From assembly GCA_029204225.1 (NCBI GenBank), contig CM055109.1, forward strand, positions 30,689,360 through 30,753,359: DNA of 64,000 bases. Reading direction: 5' to 3'. The notes under the pieces are model-generated. The model ran no database searches. It had not been told where the DNA came from and was given only the letters and a program-made list of their open reading frames with translations. The translations under genes were made by a program, and so were the position numbers. The DNA is from Diphasiastrum complanatum (taxonomy: Eukaryota; Streptophyta; Lycopodiopsida; Lycopodiales; Lycopodiaceae). Below, piece after piece: positions 51,366-63,300 of this stretch (position 1 is its first letter; the number at the start of each line of letters is the position of its first letter).

Positions 51366-52642
51366 GTACAGGGAGTGTACAAAGTACAACATCGTCGTTG
51401 AAGAGAGCTTCGGGAGAACTGTCTTCTGAGAGTTTGGGATTTACGGAGGGTTGAAGACGCAAAGAGAAGCACTGGTGCACGGTTTCTAATTTATAGAGGC
51501 TTGCTAACCTCAACAGAGGGATTATTAGCATGTGCATAACATCAGACAGAAAAAAATTTGGTGAAAAATTGACAATTTTGAAGCCAACTGAAAATTGAAA
51601 TCGGGCTTGGGGTTACGATTTTTATACATAACTGATGATTTCTTCGCTGTTTGTGCACTGTTTTGGATGCTGTAAGGACAGGAAGGAAGGTCATCACATT
51701 GTCAACCAGCCTGGAGAGATTCTGAGGTTTATGTTAGAGATTTGTCTCCTGACAGTTAACCTAGCAACTTTGTGGTAAAAAAGTGAAAAAAGCCACTTTG
51801 TCAACTTGAGCTAAAATCACCATTTCTCCACGAAATTTCTTGACTGAACACTCTACAGTCTTGGAATCAGTAGGGCGACCCTGCTCCAGGCCTCAGATTG
51901 TGCTCAAAATGAACCACAGGCGAGTTAGATCGGACAATTTTGAGAGTGGGGAGGCGTGGCCGCAGACAGGGGGGTCACGGGCTGTTCGCACGCCCAACGC
52001 GATGGATACTGTATTGTCTCGAAGACCATAGCGACTGTAGGAGTGCGGTTCAATGTCCAGATGTAGTTTGGACCATTGGATGAGGTGTCAAATGCATCGA
52101 CGGTCCAAAACTTGTGATGGGAGAGAAATTTGGACCACAAGATTAATTCAGCCATTGGATGAGCTTTGAACAGGGCCCTGAAGAAGTGAAGTGCATTCTG
52201 GCCTTCAACTTCATTAAAAAATTTCATACTGAAAGTTGAGCTGGGTCCCTTTACAAGTGAAGAGTGAAGTTTCTTCAAGGTGAAGAAACAGTTCAAAAAC
52301 TAGAAAAGTCCTTTGCCCATTTTGACCCAAATGAAAGGCTATAACCTCCAAACGAAGGGCCGACTGTACCTGCAAATACGGTAGCAAAACAGAGTGATTG
52401 CAGCGGAGAAAGTATTTGGAGTACACCATAAGTGATTTCACCATTTCACTAGGCACGTTGTTGGGAGTTGACGACTGAGTGCATTTCGGAAGGCGACGCC
52501 GATTTGGCTTTTAAATTGGTGAAAAAGCGGCGAGTGGCCTGGTAAGGGAAAAAGTGCAGGTCATTATTTTCAACTTCTGACATCACTGTTGGCCTCGGCA
52601 TACTGTTCTTAGCCTAAGACAGAAGTTTCAAGCAGTTTTGCG
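51366..52642 (+). other. Long untranslated leader of the copia element
   Basis: 1.28 kb between primer-binding site and gag start with no recognisable coding region. Packaging and dimerisation signals would be expected here but cannot be located by eye. Confidence 0.6.
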
Positions 52643-55600
52643 ATGGCAAACATGGGAGAGTCCATTTTGAGTGAAAGTAACAAATTAGATGGGTTTTCCA
52701 ACTATACAGTGTGGAAATTCAAAATGAAAAACATACTGATGGAGAAAGACGTGTGGGAAGTCGTCACCGATGATGAGAGAAGGCCACCAAATGAAACAGA
52801 CATCAAAATGTTTGACAAAAAGATGAGGAAAGCTTTGACCTTCATTAACTTGTCAGTGAAGGATCACATCATTACCCACATTTGTGATGCTATTACACTC
52901 AAACAGACATGGGATGTGCTAAAGGAGCAGTTCGAGATGTCAAATCCGTCAAGAATCATGTTTCTGAAGTCAAAGTTGAATAGTGCCCGCATGGAACAAG
53001 GAGAGCACATTTAGATGTACATGACCAGAATCAAGACAATGAGAGATGAACTGCATTCTATTGGTGAGCGCATACGTGATGTGGAGCTGGTGCACAATGC
53101 ATTGTGTGGCATTGCAGAACCCTATCAGATGTTTGTGAGCGGAATAGCATCAAGAGAAAGATTGCCAACCTTTGACGAGCTCACAAGAATCTTGATGCAG
53201 GAAGAGCAACAGTGAGAAATGGTGAAAACTAGACGTCAAAATACTGACGATCAAGCACTTGCGACACGCCAAAAACAAGACAAGGGCAAGGGCAAGAAGA
53301 AGTCTAAGCAGCAATTTGCCAAGTCTCAGGAGGATGAGGGATCTTCCAATAAAACTAAGAACAAAGGCAAGTGCTTCCATTGTGGTAAAAAGGGCCATTG
53401 GAAGAGTGAATGTCGCAAATTCCTGGCGGAACAAAGCAAGGGGAAACCAAAACAAGCAGGTAACTTTGTCGATGAGGGTGAGATTGAAGACTCTAGCATC
53501 TTCATATCTGCATTGTCATCTAATCAAGATGATCAAGCATGGTATATTGACTCAGGAACCACAAGACTCATGACAGGTAACAAGAATTGGTTTAGTAGTT
53601 TGAAGGTGTTGGATAATGGAACGTCTATTCCACAAGCAAATGGTGAGGTGTGCAAGATCAAGGGGATAGGCACCGTTTCAATCCAACTACCTGATGGCAA
53701 AAGCAGGATAATCAAGGAGGTACTTTACGTACCAGGTTTGAAGAAAAATCTACTTTCTGTTGGAGTTATTACTGATCAAAAGTTGAAAGTAGAATTCGCC
53801 CATGATCGTTGCTTTGTGAAGGATGTGAACCAAAAGTTCAAAGTTATTGCGGATGGAGTAAGAGAGCCCAATACAAAATTGTATAGGTTGAATGCTACAA
53901 TTAAGGGGCAACATGGACTTGTATCGTCCATTCCATCACAAACTGAGTTGTGGCATAAGAGGCTTGGTCACTTGACCTTGGAAAGCCTCAGTTTGATGAG
54001 AAAATTGGAGATGGTAACATGATTGCCTACCATAGAAGATCACTTGAAATCGATGTGCGAATCTTGTGTATATGGGAAGCAACATCGAGAGAAGTTCAAT
54101 AAAGGGGGTGTTGCAAGAGCAAAGAACATCCTGGATTTCATCTACACAGATTTATGGGGGCCTATGAGGACCATGTCCTTAGGTAAAGCCTTCTATTTCA
54201 TGACCTTTATTGATGATATGTCACGAAAGACGTGGATCTACTTCTTGAAGAAGAAAGCAGATGCATTTGATAACTTCAAGAGCTTCAAAGCATTGGTCGA
54301 AAATCAGACAGGTAGGAAGATCAAAGTCCTAAGATCAGATGGTGGAGGTGAGTACAAGTCTAATGACTTCAATGATCTTTGTGATCAATGTGGGATTAAA
54401 AGACAATTTACGCAAGCTCATACTCCTGCTTTCAATGGTGTAGCTGAGCGCAAGAATCGTATGATTGTGGAAAGTGCCAGATCTATGCTAGCTGAGATGA
54501 AACTACCAAAAGATTTTTGGTCAGAAGCATATAGCACGACAGTCTATCTTCAAAATAGAAGTCCTATCATTGCCATACCAAAGATAACACCCGATGAAGC
54601 ATTCACGAAGAAGAAGCCAAAGGTGAACCACTTGCGAATCTTTGGATGTAAGGCCTTTGTACACATTCCTAAGGAAGAGAGATGTAAACTTGATGTAAAA
54701 GCTATCAAGTGCATATTCCTAGGATATGATGATTGTGTGAAGGGTTATAGATGTTTTGGTCGAGTCGAAAACAAAATCCATATAAGCCGTGATGTTATCT
54801 TTGATGAATCCAAGATGTATGAAGACGAGGATGCTGAGAAGATAGACACATCCAGTGGAAAAGATGGTATAGTGAGGATACCACCTGATGATGATCCATT
54901 CATTGACCTTCCGAGTGATGAACATGAGGATACATCTCAAGATACTACTACTCAATCTCAAGAAACAGGTTGGAGAGGTAGGGACAAACCCTTTGGTGCA
55001 AAAAGGATTGAAGTTGCAGGTGACAAGCGCAAGGAGAAGGATGTACCGTGGGATACATTTCCACCAAGATGCCGATCACCTGATAAGAAGCTCCCTAAGT
55101 GGTTTGAGAGATTGTTGGAGAGCCACGACATAGATGACTTTCCAGGATCATCTAACCAGGGAGAGCTACGGATATCAACAAGAGAGAAGATACTACCTGA
55201 AAGGTATGAAGCAAATTATGCTCTCTTATCTAACATTATTTAAAACAAAGAACCTTCGACTTATGGTGAAGCGAAGGATGATGACATTTGGGTCAAGGCC
55301 ATGGGAGAGGAGATGGAGTCAATTGCTAAGCATAGCACATGGGACTTAGTAGAACCAACAGTTGGCAAGAAATCCATTGGTTGCAAATGGGTATACAGGA
55401 TTAAGTACCATGCAGATGGAAGTATAGCAAAGCACAAAGCAAGATTGGTGATCAAAGGGTACGCACAAAATAAAGGCATCGACTATGAGGAGACCTTTGC
55501 GTCGGTTTGTAAGTGGAATACTCTACGTCTACTTATTGCTTTAGCTTCACATTTTGGTTGGCCTTTGCATCAGATGGATGTGAAATCTGCTTTTCTAAAT

Positions 55601-56763
55601 GGTGAGTTAGAAGAAGAAGTGTTCATGGATCAACCTGAAGGCTTTGTAACGAAGGGACATGAAAATAAAGTATGTCGCTTGAAGAAAGCGCTTTATGGTC
55701 TTAAACAAGCACCACGTGCGTGGTATAGCAGGATTGATGCCCACTTTCGTTCAAAGGGGATGGTGAGAACACATTCTGATCCAAATCTATATGTCTTATA
55801 CTTTGATGGTATGGTTGCTTTGATGACTTGATTATTACGGGAAATAATCAAGAGATGATAGACATGATTAAGAAAGACCTCATGGAACAATTCGAGATGA
55901 CAGATCTCAGCCAAATGCATTACTGTCTTGGAGTAGAAGTGTGACAAAAAGAACATGAAGTGGGTTTAACACAGGTGAAGTATGTCAAAGAGTTGCTGCA
56001 CAAGTTTAGGTTGCAGGATTGCAAACCAATAAACACTCATATTGAACCAGGTAAAAAGCTTTCTAAGCTTGATGAGTCACAGTCATTTGATGCTACACTA
56101 TATAGACAGTTAGTAGGGAGCTTGATTTACCTTACCACGACTAGACCAGATATATGCTATGTTGTTGGCATTGTAAGTCAGTTTATAGCAGCACCTACGG
56201 AAACGCATTGGAAGGCAGCTAAACGCATTTTGCGTTATGTGAAAGGCACTTCAGAGTATGGCTTGATTTATAAGAAGCATGATGATTTACCTGAGTTGTG
56301 TGGCTATGTGGATGCGGATTGGGGAGGTGACTATAACGATCGTAGATCCACCATAGGATATGTATTCCAATTTTGTGGTAGTTGCTTTTCCTGGTCTAGT
56401 AAGAAGCAAAGTACAATTGCTCTTTCCACCACAGAAGCAGAGTATAAGGCAATGTGTAGTGCAACACATGAAGTTATATGGTTGAGACAAATCTTGGAAG
56501 AAATTGGCATGAAGCAGAAAAATCCCACGACTTTACATAGCGACAGTCAGAGTGGTATTCAACTAGCAAGAAATCCAGTGTTCCATGCGAGAACTAAACA
56601 CATTGAGATTCAGTATCACTTCATACGTGAGAGGCTATTGAGTCGTGAAATTCATATTGTTCAGTGGCATAGAAGAACAACTAGCTGATATTTTCACTAA
56701 GCCACTTACTGGAGAAAAGTTTGATAAGTTTAGAGCAAAGCTTTTTGTACTTAAAGTTTGTTG
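52643..56763 (+). pseudogene. Copia gag-pol polyprotein, best-preserved copy
   Basis: One frame runs from ATG 52643 to about 55818, interrupted only by four stops (53012, 53216, 54020, 55241). Domains: gag with LDGFSNYTVWKFKMKNILME; knuckle CFHCGKKGHWKSEC (~53372); protease WYIDSGTTRLMTG (~53541); GAG-pre-integrase LWHKRLGHLTLE; integrase zinc CESCVYGK; integrase DDE residues in YTDLWGPM, LRSDGGGEY and FNGVAERKNR; RT with GCKWVYRIKYHADGS, QMDVKSAFLNGELEEEVF and YGLKQAPRAWY. Near 55816 about seven bases are missing, which removes the Tyr-Val of the YVDD active site and shifts the frame. RT then continues to TGA at 55942. RNase H (55960-56688) has GYVDADWGG, STTEAEYKAM and LHSDSQSG intact. A second frameshift near 56675 precedes the LADIFTKPL tail. 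The layout protease-integrase-RT-RNase H defines Ty1/copia. It cannot be active as read. Confidence 0.95.
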
Positions 56764-56803
56764 ACTTTAAAGCTATGTATATGACTGTATAAAAAGTAGA
56801 CTC

Positions 56804-56818
56804 TACTTTAAGGGAGAG
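56804..56818 (+). promoter_or_regulatory. Polypurine tract
   Basis: CTTTAAGGGAGAG ends exactly where the right LTR (AGTTAGAAT) begins. It is the usual primer site for plus-strand synthesis and independently supports the LTR boundary. Confidence 0.8.
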
Positions 56819-57092
56819 AGTTAGAATTAAAGTAGAATCACTGTGTTACTGTACTGTGAGTCCTATCAGTGGATAAGGAATAGTTGGCCTCGCCACGAGG
56901 CAAGTCGATGGGACACGTGTCCCGCCAACGACAACCTGGGTCATGCATGGGTTGTCTGAGTGAACAACTATATGTACAGTGTAATTTCATTTTGAGAAAT
57001 ACAGTTGGTATGTGAGCTTGCTGTGGAGAGTGTTTTCTGTCTGTGTTACTGTGTGGCATAATATGTGTTCCTGTGCAAAGCAAATTCTAAGT
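56819..57092 (+). repeat. 3' LTR of 6-kb copia, AG...GT ends
   Basis: 274 bp, from AGTTAGAAT to ATTCTAAGT, matching the 5' LTR at roughly 92 percent by eye. It is flanked by the polypurine tract on the left and GAATA on the right. It ends 885 bp before the PLAC8 start codon, in the same direction. Confidence 0.9.
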
Positions 57093-57097
57093 GAATA
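57093..57097. repeat. Target-site duplication GAATA (right)
   Basis: Second copy of the 5-bp duplication that flanks the 6-kb copia element. Confidence 0.8.
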
Positions 57098-57542
57098 GGT
57101 GTGAGAGAAGGATAGAGAGAGGGGACTGAACTTCTCAAGGCAACAACTAACTGCATATAGTGCATTCTTATGGGCTAGTGTATTCCGAACTTCCTGTTTT
57201 TATTAATAAAAGATGGAGAAACTCATTAGAGTACAAAGAAACGCATGTAGAAAGTGTATTCGGAGGACTCGCGGGTGGGTTGAGGTTTGGAATATGCAGG
57301 CCACTTATTTGGAAGGTGGCCAAAATCTAAAAGGGAACAGGGATCCAATTTCAGCCACGTGTACACGTCTTTGCAACGGCCTTCCGCGAGGTTGCCGGAG
57401 GCCACTATGCGCTTCAGATGCTGCCACGTTTACGGAACGGACCGTTGATATTGGCAGGCGGCCAAGCGGGTATGGCGTCTCATTTCAGTTTTCGCGTTCG
57501 CATTTGGAGAATCGAAGCTGGTGCTGCATTCATCGCGTTTTG
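57098..57542 (+). promoter_or_regulatory. Probable promoter region of the PLAC8 gene
   Basis: Between the copia LTR and the leader repeats. GC content rises relative to surrounding DNA, including gcggccaagcggg and cgttcgcatttgg stretches, as is common near plant transcription starts. No clear TATA box at a sensible distance was identified. The 113-codon frame here has no domain. Confidence 0.4.
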
Positions 57543-57871
57543 TTCGCACTTTGATTTGATTGATTTCTGCGTATGTAGTAGCAATTTACCTCTGGTTTGG
57601 CAGATCTGAGGATTTTGGTTCGCACTTTGATTTGATTGATTGCTGCGTATGTAGTTTGGCAGATCTGAGGATTTTGGTTCGCACTTTGATTTGATTGATT
57701 GCTGCGTATGTAGTTTGGCAGATCTGAGGATTTTGGTTCGCACTTTGATTTGATTGATTGCTGCGTATGTAGTTTGGCAGATCTGAGGATTTTGGTTCGC
57801 ACTTTGATTTGATTGATTGCTGCGTATGTAGTTTGGCAGATCTGAGGATTTTGGTTCGCACTTTGATTTTG
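57543..57871. repeat. 59-bp tandem repeat in PLAC8 leader
   Basis: Four identical 59-bp units start at 57619, 57678, 57737 and 57796 with ttcgcactttgatttgattg, preceded by a 76-bp variant unit (57543-57618) and followed by a partial one (57855-57871). They lie 100-430 bp upstream of the PLAC8 ATG. The phrase gtgtgtgttttag at about 57938-57950 could be the acceptor of a 5' leader intron, in which case the repeats are intronic. All three minus-strand frames stay open through the array, giving spurious long frames. Confidence 0.95.
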
Positions 57872-57977
57872 TGTATTTGGGGCAAATCGCAATATTCGCG
57901 GATCTGAGTGAGTGTGTGAGCTGAATTTGCGCGTTTTGTGTGTGTTTTAGGTTATCTGAGAAGGAAGGCAAGCTGCT

Positions 57978-59114
57978 ATGGAGAATTGCGAAGAACAGAG
58001 CCGGCTGCTGGAGGAGGAGAAGCTGTACAAGGGTGAAAAGGAGCCGGAACAAAAGGAGCCCCAAGAGGCAGAGGTGGTGACTGGGTTACCGGTCGCATCA
58101 TCGGTGGTCGGCGCTCCTGCTCCCCGCACACCCTGGGCATCCAGCCTCTTCGCCTGCCTTGGTTCCAATGATGAATTCTGCAGCAGTGATCTGGAAGTCT
58201 GTGAGTCTCATTTCCCCAATTTCTACTATAGATTGTCTGTCTCTGCTTAGTTATGTCCAATTACATCGTCCCACGCGCAGCGTGTTGGTGTAGCTGCGGC
58301 TTTGAGTTGAGCTTGCCCACCAAGGTTGATTCCCTGCCTGCACTTCGGTGCATAACCCCAGGTTAATGGGGTTTTCAAGATAGAAATATATGCCCAAACC
58401 AATGACCTAATATGAAGCACTTCTCTTTGTTATTTGGAGCCACCTTGCCCAGTGCAGAACGGGGGCATTGTTTTGATCCATCTTAGGTCGGGAAGGTGTC
58501 CAATTTGTCAGGTTTTTCACAAGTGAAAAAAGGACTGCAGACTGGGCCCCTTTTTGAAAATAGGCTTGAAATCTATGATCCCTTGGTGAAGATTTCATAA
58601 ATTGGATCTCTGAAGTGTTTTGTCTTTTATACATACATACATGCACAGAAGGTAAAGTTCCCAAAAATATGCTATGTGGTATTCGGCCCCCGCTGAGGGC
58701 AGCCTCGGTAGGAGCACAAGGACTACATCATGTGCACTTTCCGTTATGAAAACTGAGGAAGTCTTGTTAGAAAATAAGGGGAGGAGGTGCTTTACGGGTG
58801 ATGGACGCAATGTCCTTTTCTCAAAATGCATGGTAATTGCAGGATAAAGTTAAAGATACTAAAGAAGAATGTCAGAGGTTTTTATGTTGAGCTCGAATGT
58901 ATGTTTTGCAGGTGTATTGGGGTCACTCGTACCTTGTATGCTCTATGGAAGCAATGTGGAGCGGCTGAATCCTATGCCAGGCACTTTCGCCAATCACTGC
59001 CTTGGTTACAGCAGTCTTTACTTTCTTGGAAATTTTTTCTTCAACTCAAATTTTCTTGCTCCATGTTTCTCATTTCCCATGAGGTCTGCTATTCGCCGAA
59101 GATTCAATCTTCAG
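57978..59114 (+). CDS. PLAC8/cell-number-regulator-like protein gene, exons 1-2
   Basis: Exon 1 coding part is 57978-58200 (donor GTGAGT after ...GTCT); exon 2 is 58912-59114 (acceptor TTTTGCAG, donor GTATGG). Phases join to give a Cys codon across the splice and a phase-0 end. The product so far is about 142 residues. It has an acidic, Glu-rich N-terminus (EEQSRLLEEEKLYKGEKE), then PRTPWASSLFACLG, NDEFCSSDLEVC, VLGSLVPCMLYGSNVERL, NHCLGYSSLYFLGNFFF and RSAIRRRFNLQ. This matches the plant PLAC8 subfamily with FCSSDLEVCVLG...PC.LYGSN, cysteine-rich membrane proteins linked in other plants to cell number and divalent-metal handling. The expected Cys-rich C-terminal exon (CCHVCALCQEGRE type) was not found before 64000, so the gene runs off the window or has a very long intron. 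Confidence 0.87.
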
Positions 59115-61040
59115 GTATGGCACCTCATTTTTTTCTTACTATTTCTTGTCGCAAACTGATTAATTGTATTTTCTGAATTTAGGAAAGTTGTTGATGCAGT
59201 ATCGGATGCTTATCAGCTCACTATTGTTTTTTGTATCGAGATTTGATACTTCCACTTAGCCTGGAGCCAGATGGTAGTGTGGACTAAGTTTTTGTTCTCC
59301 TTCATATAGGCTTGTTCAGAGTTTTTGTTCTCCTTTTATATAGGCTTGTTTAGTCAGTCTTCTTACTTTCTAATTTTTTTGAAACATGATATGCTTGGTT
59401 CACATTTAGCATATTGTTTTATATGCATCTCAATTTCTCTTTGTTTTCTATAAGCCAGAAGTAGGATTTTCTGGAGTGTCAATCTCTTTTCGCTTGCTGA
59501 TTTTAAATTAGGCAATTTCTTATTGAGGTTCCTTCTGTAAAATTTACATGTTTGACAATCAAATCATCCAATATAGGGTCATAACCAGCTCAATTTCATT
59601 GGTATTATGGAAGACGAGGAATTGAGAATTTACCGGCCCTTTTATCTTAAAACAACTCTTCTTTTTCTTCTTGTTCATCCACATGATTGCTATTGAGACT
59701 ATGTTTGCAATCTGTTTGAGAACGTAAAAAAGCTTACACTTGTTCGTGACAATTTTGTCCTTATTAGACCTGATTATAGGCAAGGTGTTTGGTATTTAGC
59801 TTTGCAATTGAATAGCTTGCAAAGGGTAGGTTCAAAAGGTGTAGTTGTTTGCTGCATAGCTAGTTGTAAAATTTAAAAAAGTTTTTAATCTTATATTTTC
59901 TTTGAAGTTATCACATGATGTGCATTCTTGGATACTTTTGTAATGTGATTTTAACTTACATGCTTGGAAGGTTTTGCGAGGTGAACCTGGTTGGTTCTAT
60001 TGGCTTAATCATGTCGTACTAGACTGTCAAATCGATTTGCTATTTGCTTATGTGGCTTGAAAATCTTGTACTTGTTTGATCATTGAGATTTTTGAGTAGG
60101 ACATTTGTTTTATATGCTATGTGTTACAACCTAACTATTTTTTATGGTCATGCATTTTCACATTTGAGTTTCAAATAGATTTGTTTCAATGGTATTTGTT
60201 GTGCTAAGTTTGTGACAGTACAGCTAGTTACAATGTTTCTTGCCTTTTAAAATCAGAAAATTTGAGACTATTCAGACGGTTTAAATCGGTCCCTCCAAAG
60301 AAAATAGGCAAATGGAATAAAAGAGTTAAAACAAAGTTTATTTATTCTCTATTAGTTACATGAAAATTGAATTTAGATAGATCAGACATTCTCTACTTTT
60401 TTATGACTTTGTAATTTTTAGTTAGTTTCAATGATTTACAATGAGATAGAATGGGATTCAAGCTGATGTACATATTGATCTTTTATGAATCAACCTAAAC
60501 CTTGTATCGAGAACGTTTGTGAAATAATGTGTGGCGGAAGTTTCACAGTTTTAGGATCTATATTGACCTTGCAATTGGTCAATCGGGTAGGGCACATCTC
60601 CTTTTACGAGGTGATTGTTAGTTGTTTATATTTCGCTTACGTTGAGATTCGTGATATTTGGTTAATATCAAGGTCTCTAGTGTGGTGATTCAAGGGAGAA
60701 CAAGTGTAGATTTTGCGAGATTAGATTAAGAGGATCTCCTTCCTCTTCTTTATTATGATTCTCCTAGTTGCTTGGAGTGTGGCAACTTCATTTTCTTGCA
60801 TTACTTCTTTTACTCCTTACTTGAAAAAGTTTGCATGTTAACTTTGCACTATAGATTTGTGCTGGTAATGTTGGGTTTTTTGTATGCATACATTAGGTAA
60901 GTTGTGATAGCTACGCATAACGCTACCATTTTGTGATTGTTGGACGAGGCTTTGTAGACAAAGATCTTCTATCTGAACAAGGGAGTGTTGTTTTCAGCTC
61001 TAGAATCAATCGAAACTTTAGTCAAGATTGTTAGTTATGG
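59115..61040 (+). other. Probable PLAC8 intron, no exon found
   Basis: T-rich plant intron-like sequence follows the exon 2 donor. No coding exon, LTR end or tandem array is recognised. A small 'gtttttgttctcctt.tatata' duplication occurs near 59290-59345. Confidence 0.5.
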
Positions 61041-61375
61041 ATTTGTGTATGCTCCACCGTGTTGGAGCTAAGTTTTTACTTTGGTGGAGGAGCTAAGTTT
61101 TTACTTTGGTGGAATTCTATTGAGAAATTTGTAATATGTGTATTGCATGTGAGTTTTGATTTTTGCTGCATGTATGTCTACACTTTTCTTGTGTCTATAG
61201 TTTTTATCATGATGAAATTTTTTTCTTGGGGGGGGTGTAAGTGGTCATGCATGCATGTGCATGTGCAAGTATGTACTTGAAAGGGCAAACATACTTTTCA
61301 TCATGATGAAATCCTGAGGGAAGGTGGTTATGCATGTATGTACTTGAAAGGGCATGCATGATGTACCCTATTTGG
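61041..61375. repeat. Short local duplications
   Basis: 'ggagctaagtttttactttg' occurs twice in tandem (about 61064 and 61089, 25-bp period). A larger duplication follows: 'tcatgatgaaat' ... 'tatgtacttgaaagggca' at about 61207-61290 and again at about 61299-61353. The second zone is rich in tgcatg. No gene is seen. Confidence 0.8.
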
Positions 61376-61699
61376 TGACATTCGTGCCCTATTTGGCCCT
61401 TTTTGTTCATGCATATGACTTAATTTATTTTCATGCGATGGATTGTGACATGCATGCATTTGAACTTGGGTGGAGAGCAATCATCACGCTTTTATCATTG
61501 TGATATGCAATCAACAGTTCACATTGTTTGGATATTGTGTTGGATTGTTACATGGTATGAGTGCTAGTCGTGAGATTTTGGGATCATCAAATTGTTGCAT
61601 GACAATTTACTCAACATTTCGGAGTGGTAGAAAAGAAACACAAGAGACATTATAAGAACTCCAAAAAAGACAAGGAAAGAAGGAGAAGAAGGAGGAAGT

Positions 61700-63150
61700 A
61701 GAACCAACCACTGCTTTTTTTGATTGACAAATCATTTGTAGAGCCTGCAGATAAGGTGGACTAAATGTCCTTCAGAACCTTGTGCTATATGTGGATATTG
61801 GAATGATTTGATAAAGATTTGCAGAAGATTGCAACAAGCCCAAGTTATGCTCCATAGCTAGTAGACCTCTATGCAATGCAACCAATACCTTAAATGTTTA
61901 CATGGCCCAGCCACAAGAAGCACCACTTGTGGTTTAAGCATTACAACAGCAAAGCAACATCCACCAAGGAGAGAGCGACAAGAAGAATCTTGTGGATGTT
62001 GTAATGCTGTTGGCCATCGATAGTAGATACCGCAATTGCTTGCGTTATCATTGACAATGGCTATACATTATAGAACACGGTCAACCCCCTCCAAGGGTCA
62101 ATATACACAACCAGGGCAATTAAAATGCTTAACAAGCGCCACCCCTACAACAAGTCCAAGATACTCCTCGACGACAACCAACAATTTTTGAGTGGAGGTT
62201 ACAACACAATAGTTAATGCAAGTTGCCCTTATTTGATAAATTTGATCATTGCCAACCTGCCAAATTGATCATAGAACACCAGAGATTTCTCTTGAGCTGT
62301 TAGCTAAGGTCCCTAGTATGAATTCTAACAATGTGACCCACAGTAGTTGATGCCTTTATTCCATATATCTGATCATTGCCAATGTGTTGATTGATCATAG
62401 ATAACATGGATTTCTCCTAACGCATTCGTTGCTAGTGCAATAAATGATTTTTGGATGATGAATTACCAACTTTAGATTTGGAGATGCAAGAATTGATGAT
62501 AGGAGGGGTCCAAATTGATGGAGGCTTTGACATTAACATCACGATTCACATATGAGAAGATTTACGAACGATTGAAGGGAGTCGCATTAAAATACATCGA
62601 CACGGTGACTAGAATGACCAACCACATTCGAGATACTCTTATATGAGATGAATGATGCATATTCGATATCAGTAGGCTGACTTGGGTCACGAGATGCTAA
62701 AGTAGTGCATGATTGGGACACTGGAGTGGTGACACTCTTATTAAAAAAAATCATGTCACCACCTTACAAAACATAGCGAGGAAGGATAAATGCGTATGTA
62801 TTCTTGTGGATGATACGATGGAGAAGTTGCTCCTCCACTTCCGATGAAAAACTAGAATAAGGTATATATAGAGTTGTTTCCAAATGATACCTGTGGGAGG
62901 AGCGGGCCAAAGTTACATGATCAACCTAGAGAGGGAAAAGTTGATTGTAGAAGAAGTCCAACACCCCCCTCATTTCTCTGAGGTTGTTAAAGGAAGCAGC
63001 AAGTTGATGCAGACTCTAGCGTGACTAATTTCTTTGTAATTAACCTAAGAGCCGTTTACTACATTTAATTTAGGGATAGAAGGAGAACCAAAGGGAATCA
63101 CAATATTCGCTTATAGAAGCCCCTAGTTCTTAGAGAAATCTTGAAAGTTT
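61700..63150 (+). pseudogene. Possible gypsy-like relic (protease trace)
   Basis: Highly broken plus-strand frames. The best stretch is 62457-62555, uninterrupted and reading LEMQELMIGGVQIDGGFDIN, which resembles the aspartic protease region of plant gypsy elements, where the active site lies in an 'IDGGS.VN' context. Upstream near 61770 CAICGYWNDLIKIC is a possible degraded knuckle. No RT motif is visible. The call rests on one motif plus the lack of any host-gene structure. Confidence 0.35.
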
Positions 63151-63300
63151 TGCTTGGAGCTATTAGATTAGCAAAGGAGATCTATGAGCACACAATGGAT
63201 TTCCTGTGGAATGGATCTCCTATAAGGAGGTGTTTGCTTGGAGCTATCAAAATACCAAAGGAGATCTATGAGCACACAATGGATCTCACTGTGGGGTATG
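63151..63300. repeat. 84-bp tandem duplication
   Basis: 'tgcttggagctat' at 63151 and 63235 each lead to 'aaaggagatctatgagcaca' and 'caatggat', a period of 84 bp with some divergence. The flanks are unassigned. Confidence 0.85.

Noticed and set aside
57480-58064. 194-codon minus-strand frame (KSKCEPKSSDLPNYIRSNQ repeats)
   Set aside because: It comes from the 59-bp repeats, all three minus frames of which are open; it runs antisense to the well-supported PLAC8 exon 1.
58826-59176. 116-codon plus-strand frame overlapping PLAC8 exon 2
   Set aside because: It is in the wrong frame relative to the spliced gene; the conserved residues are in the other frame.
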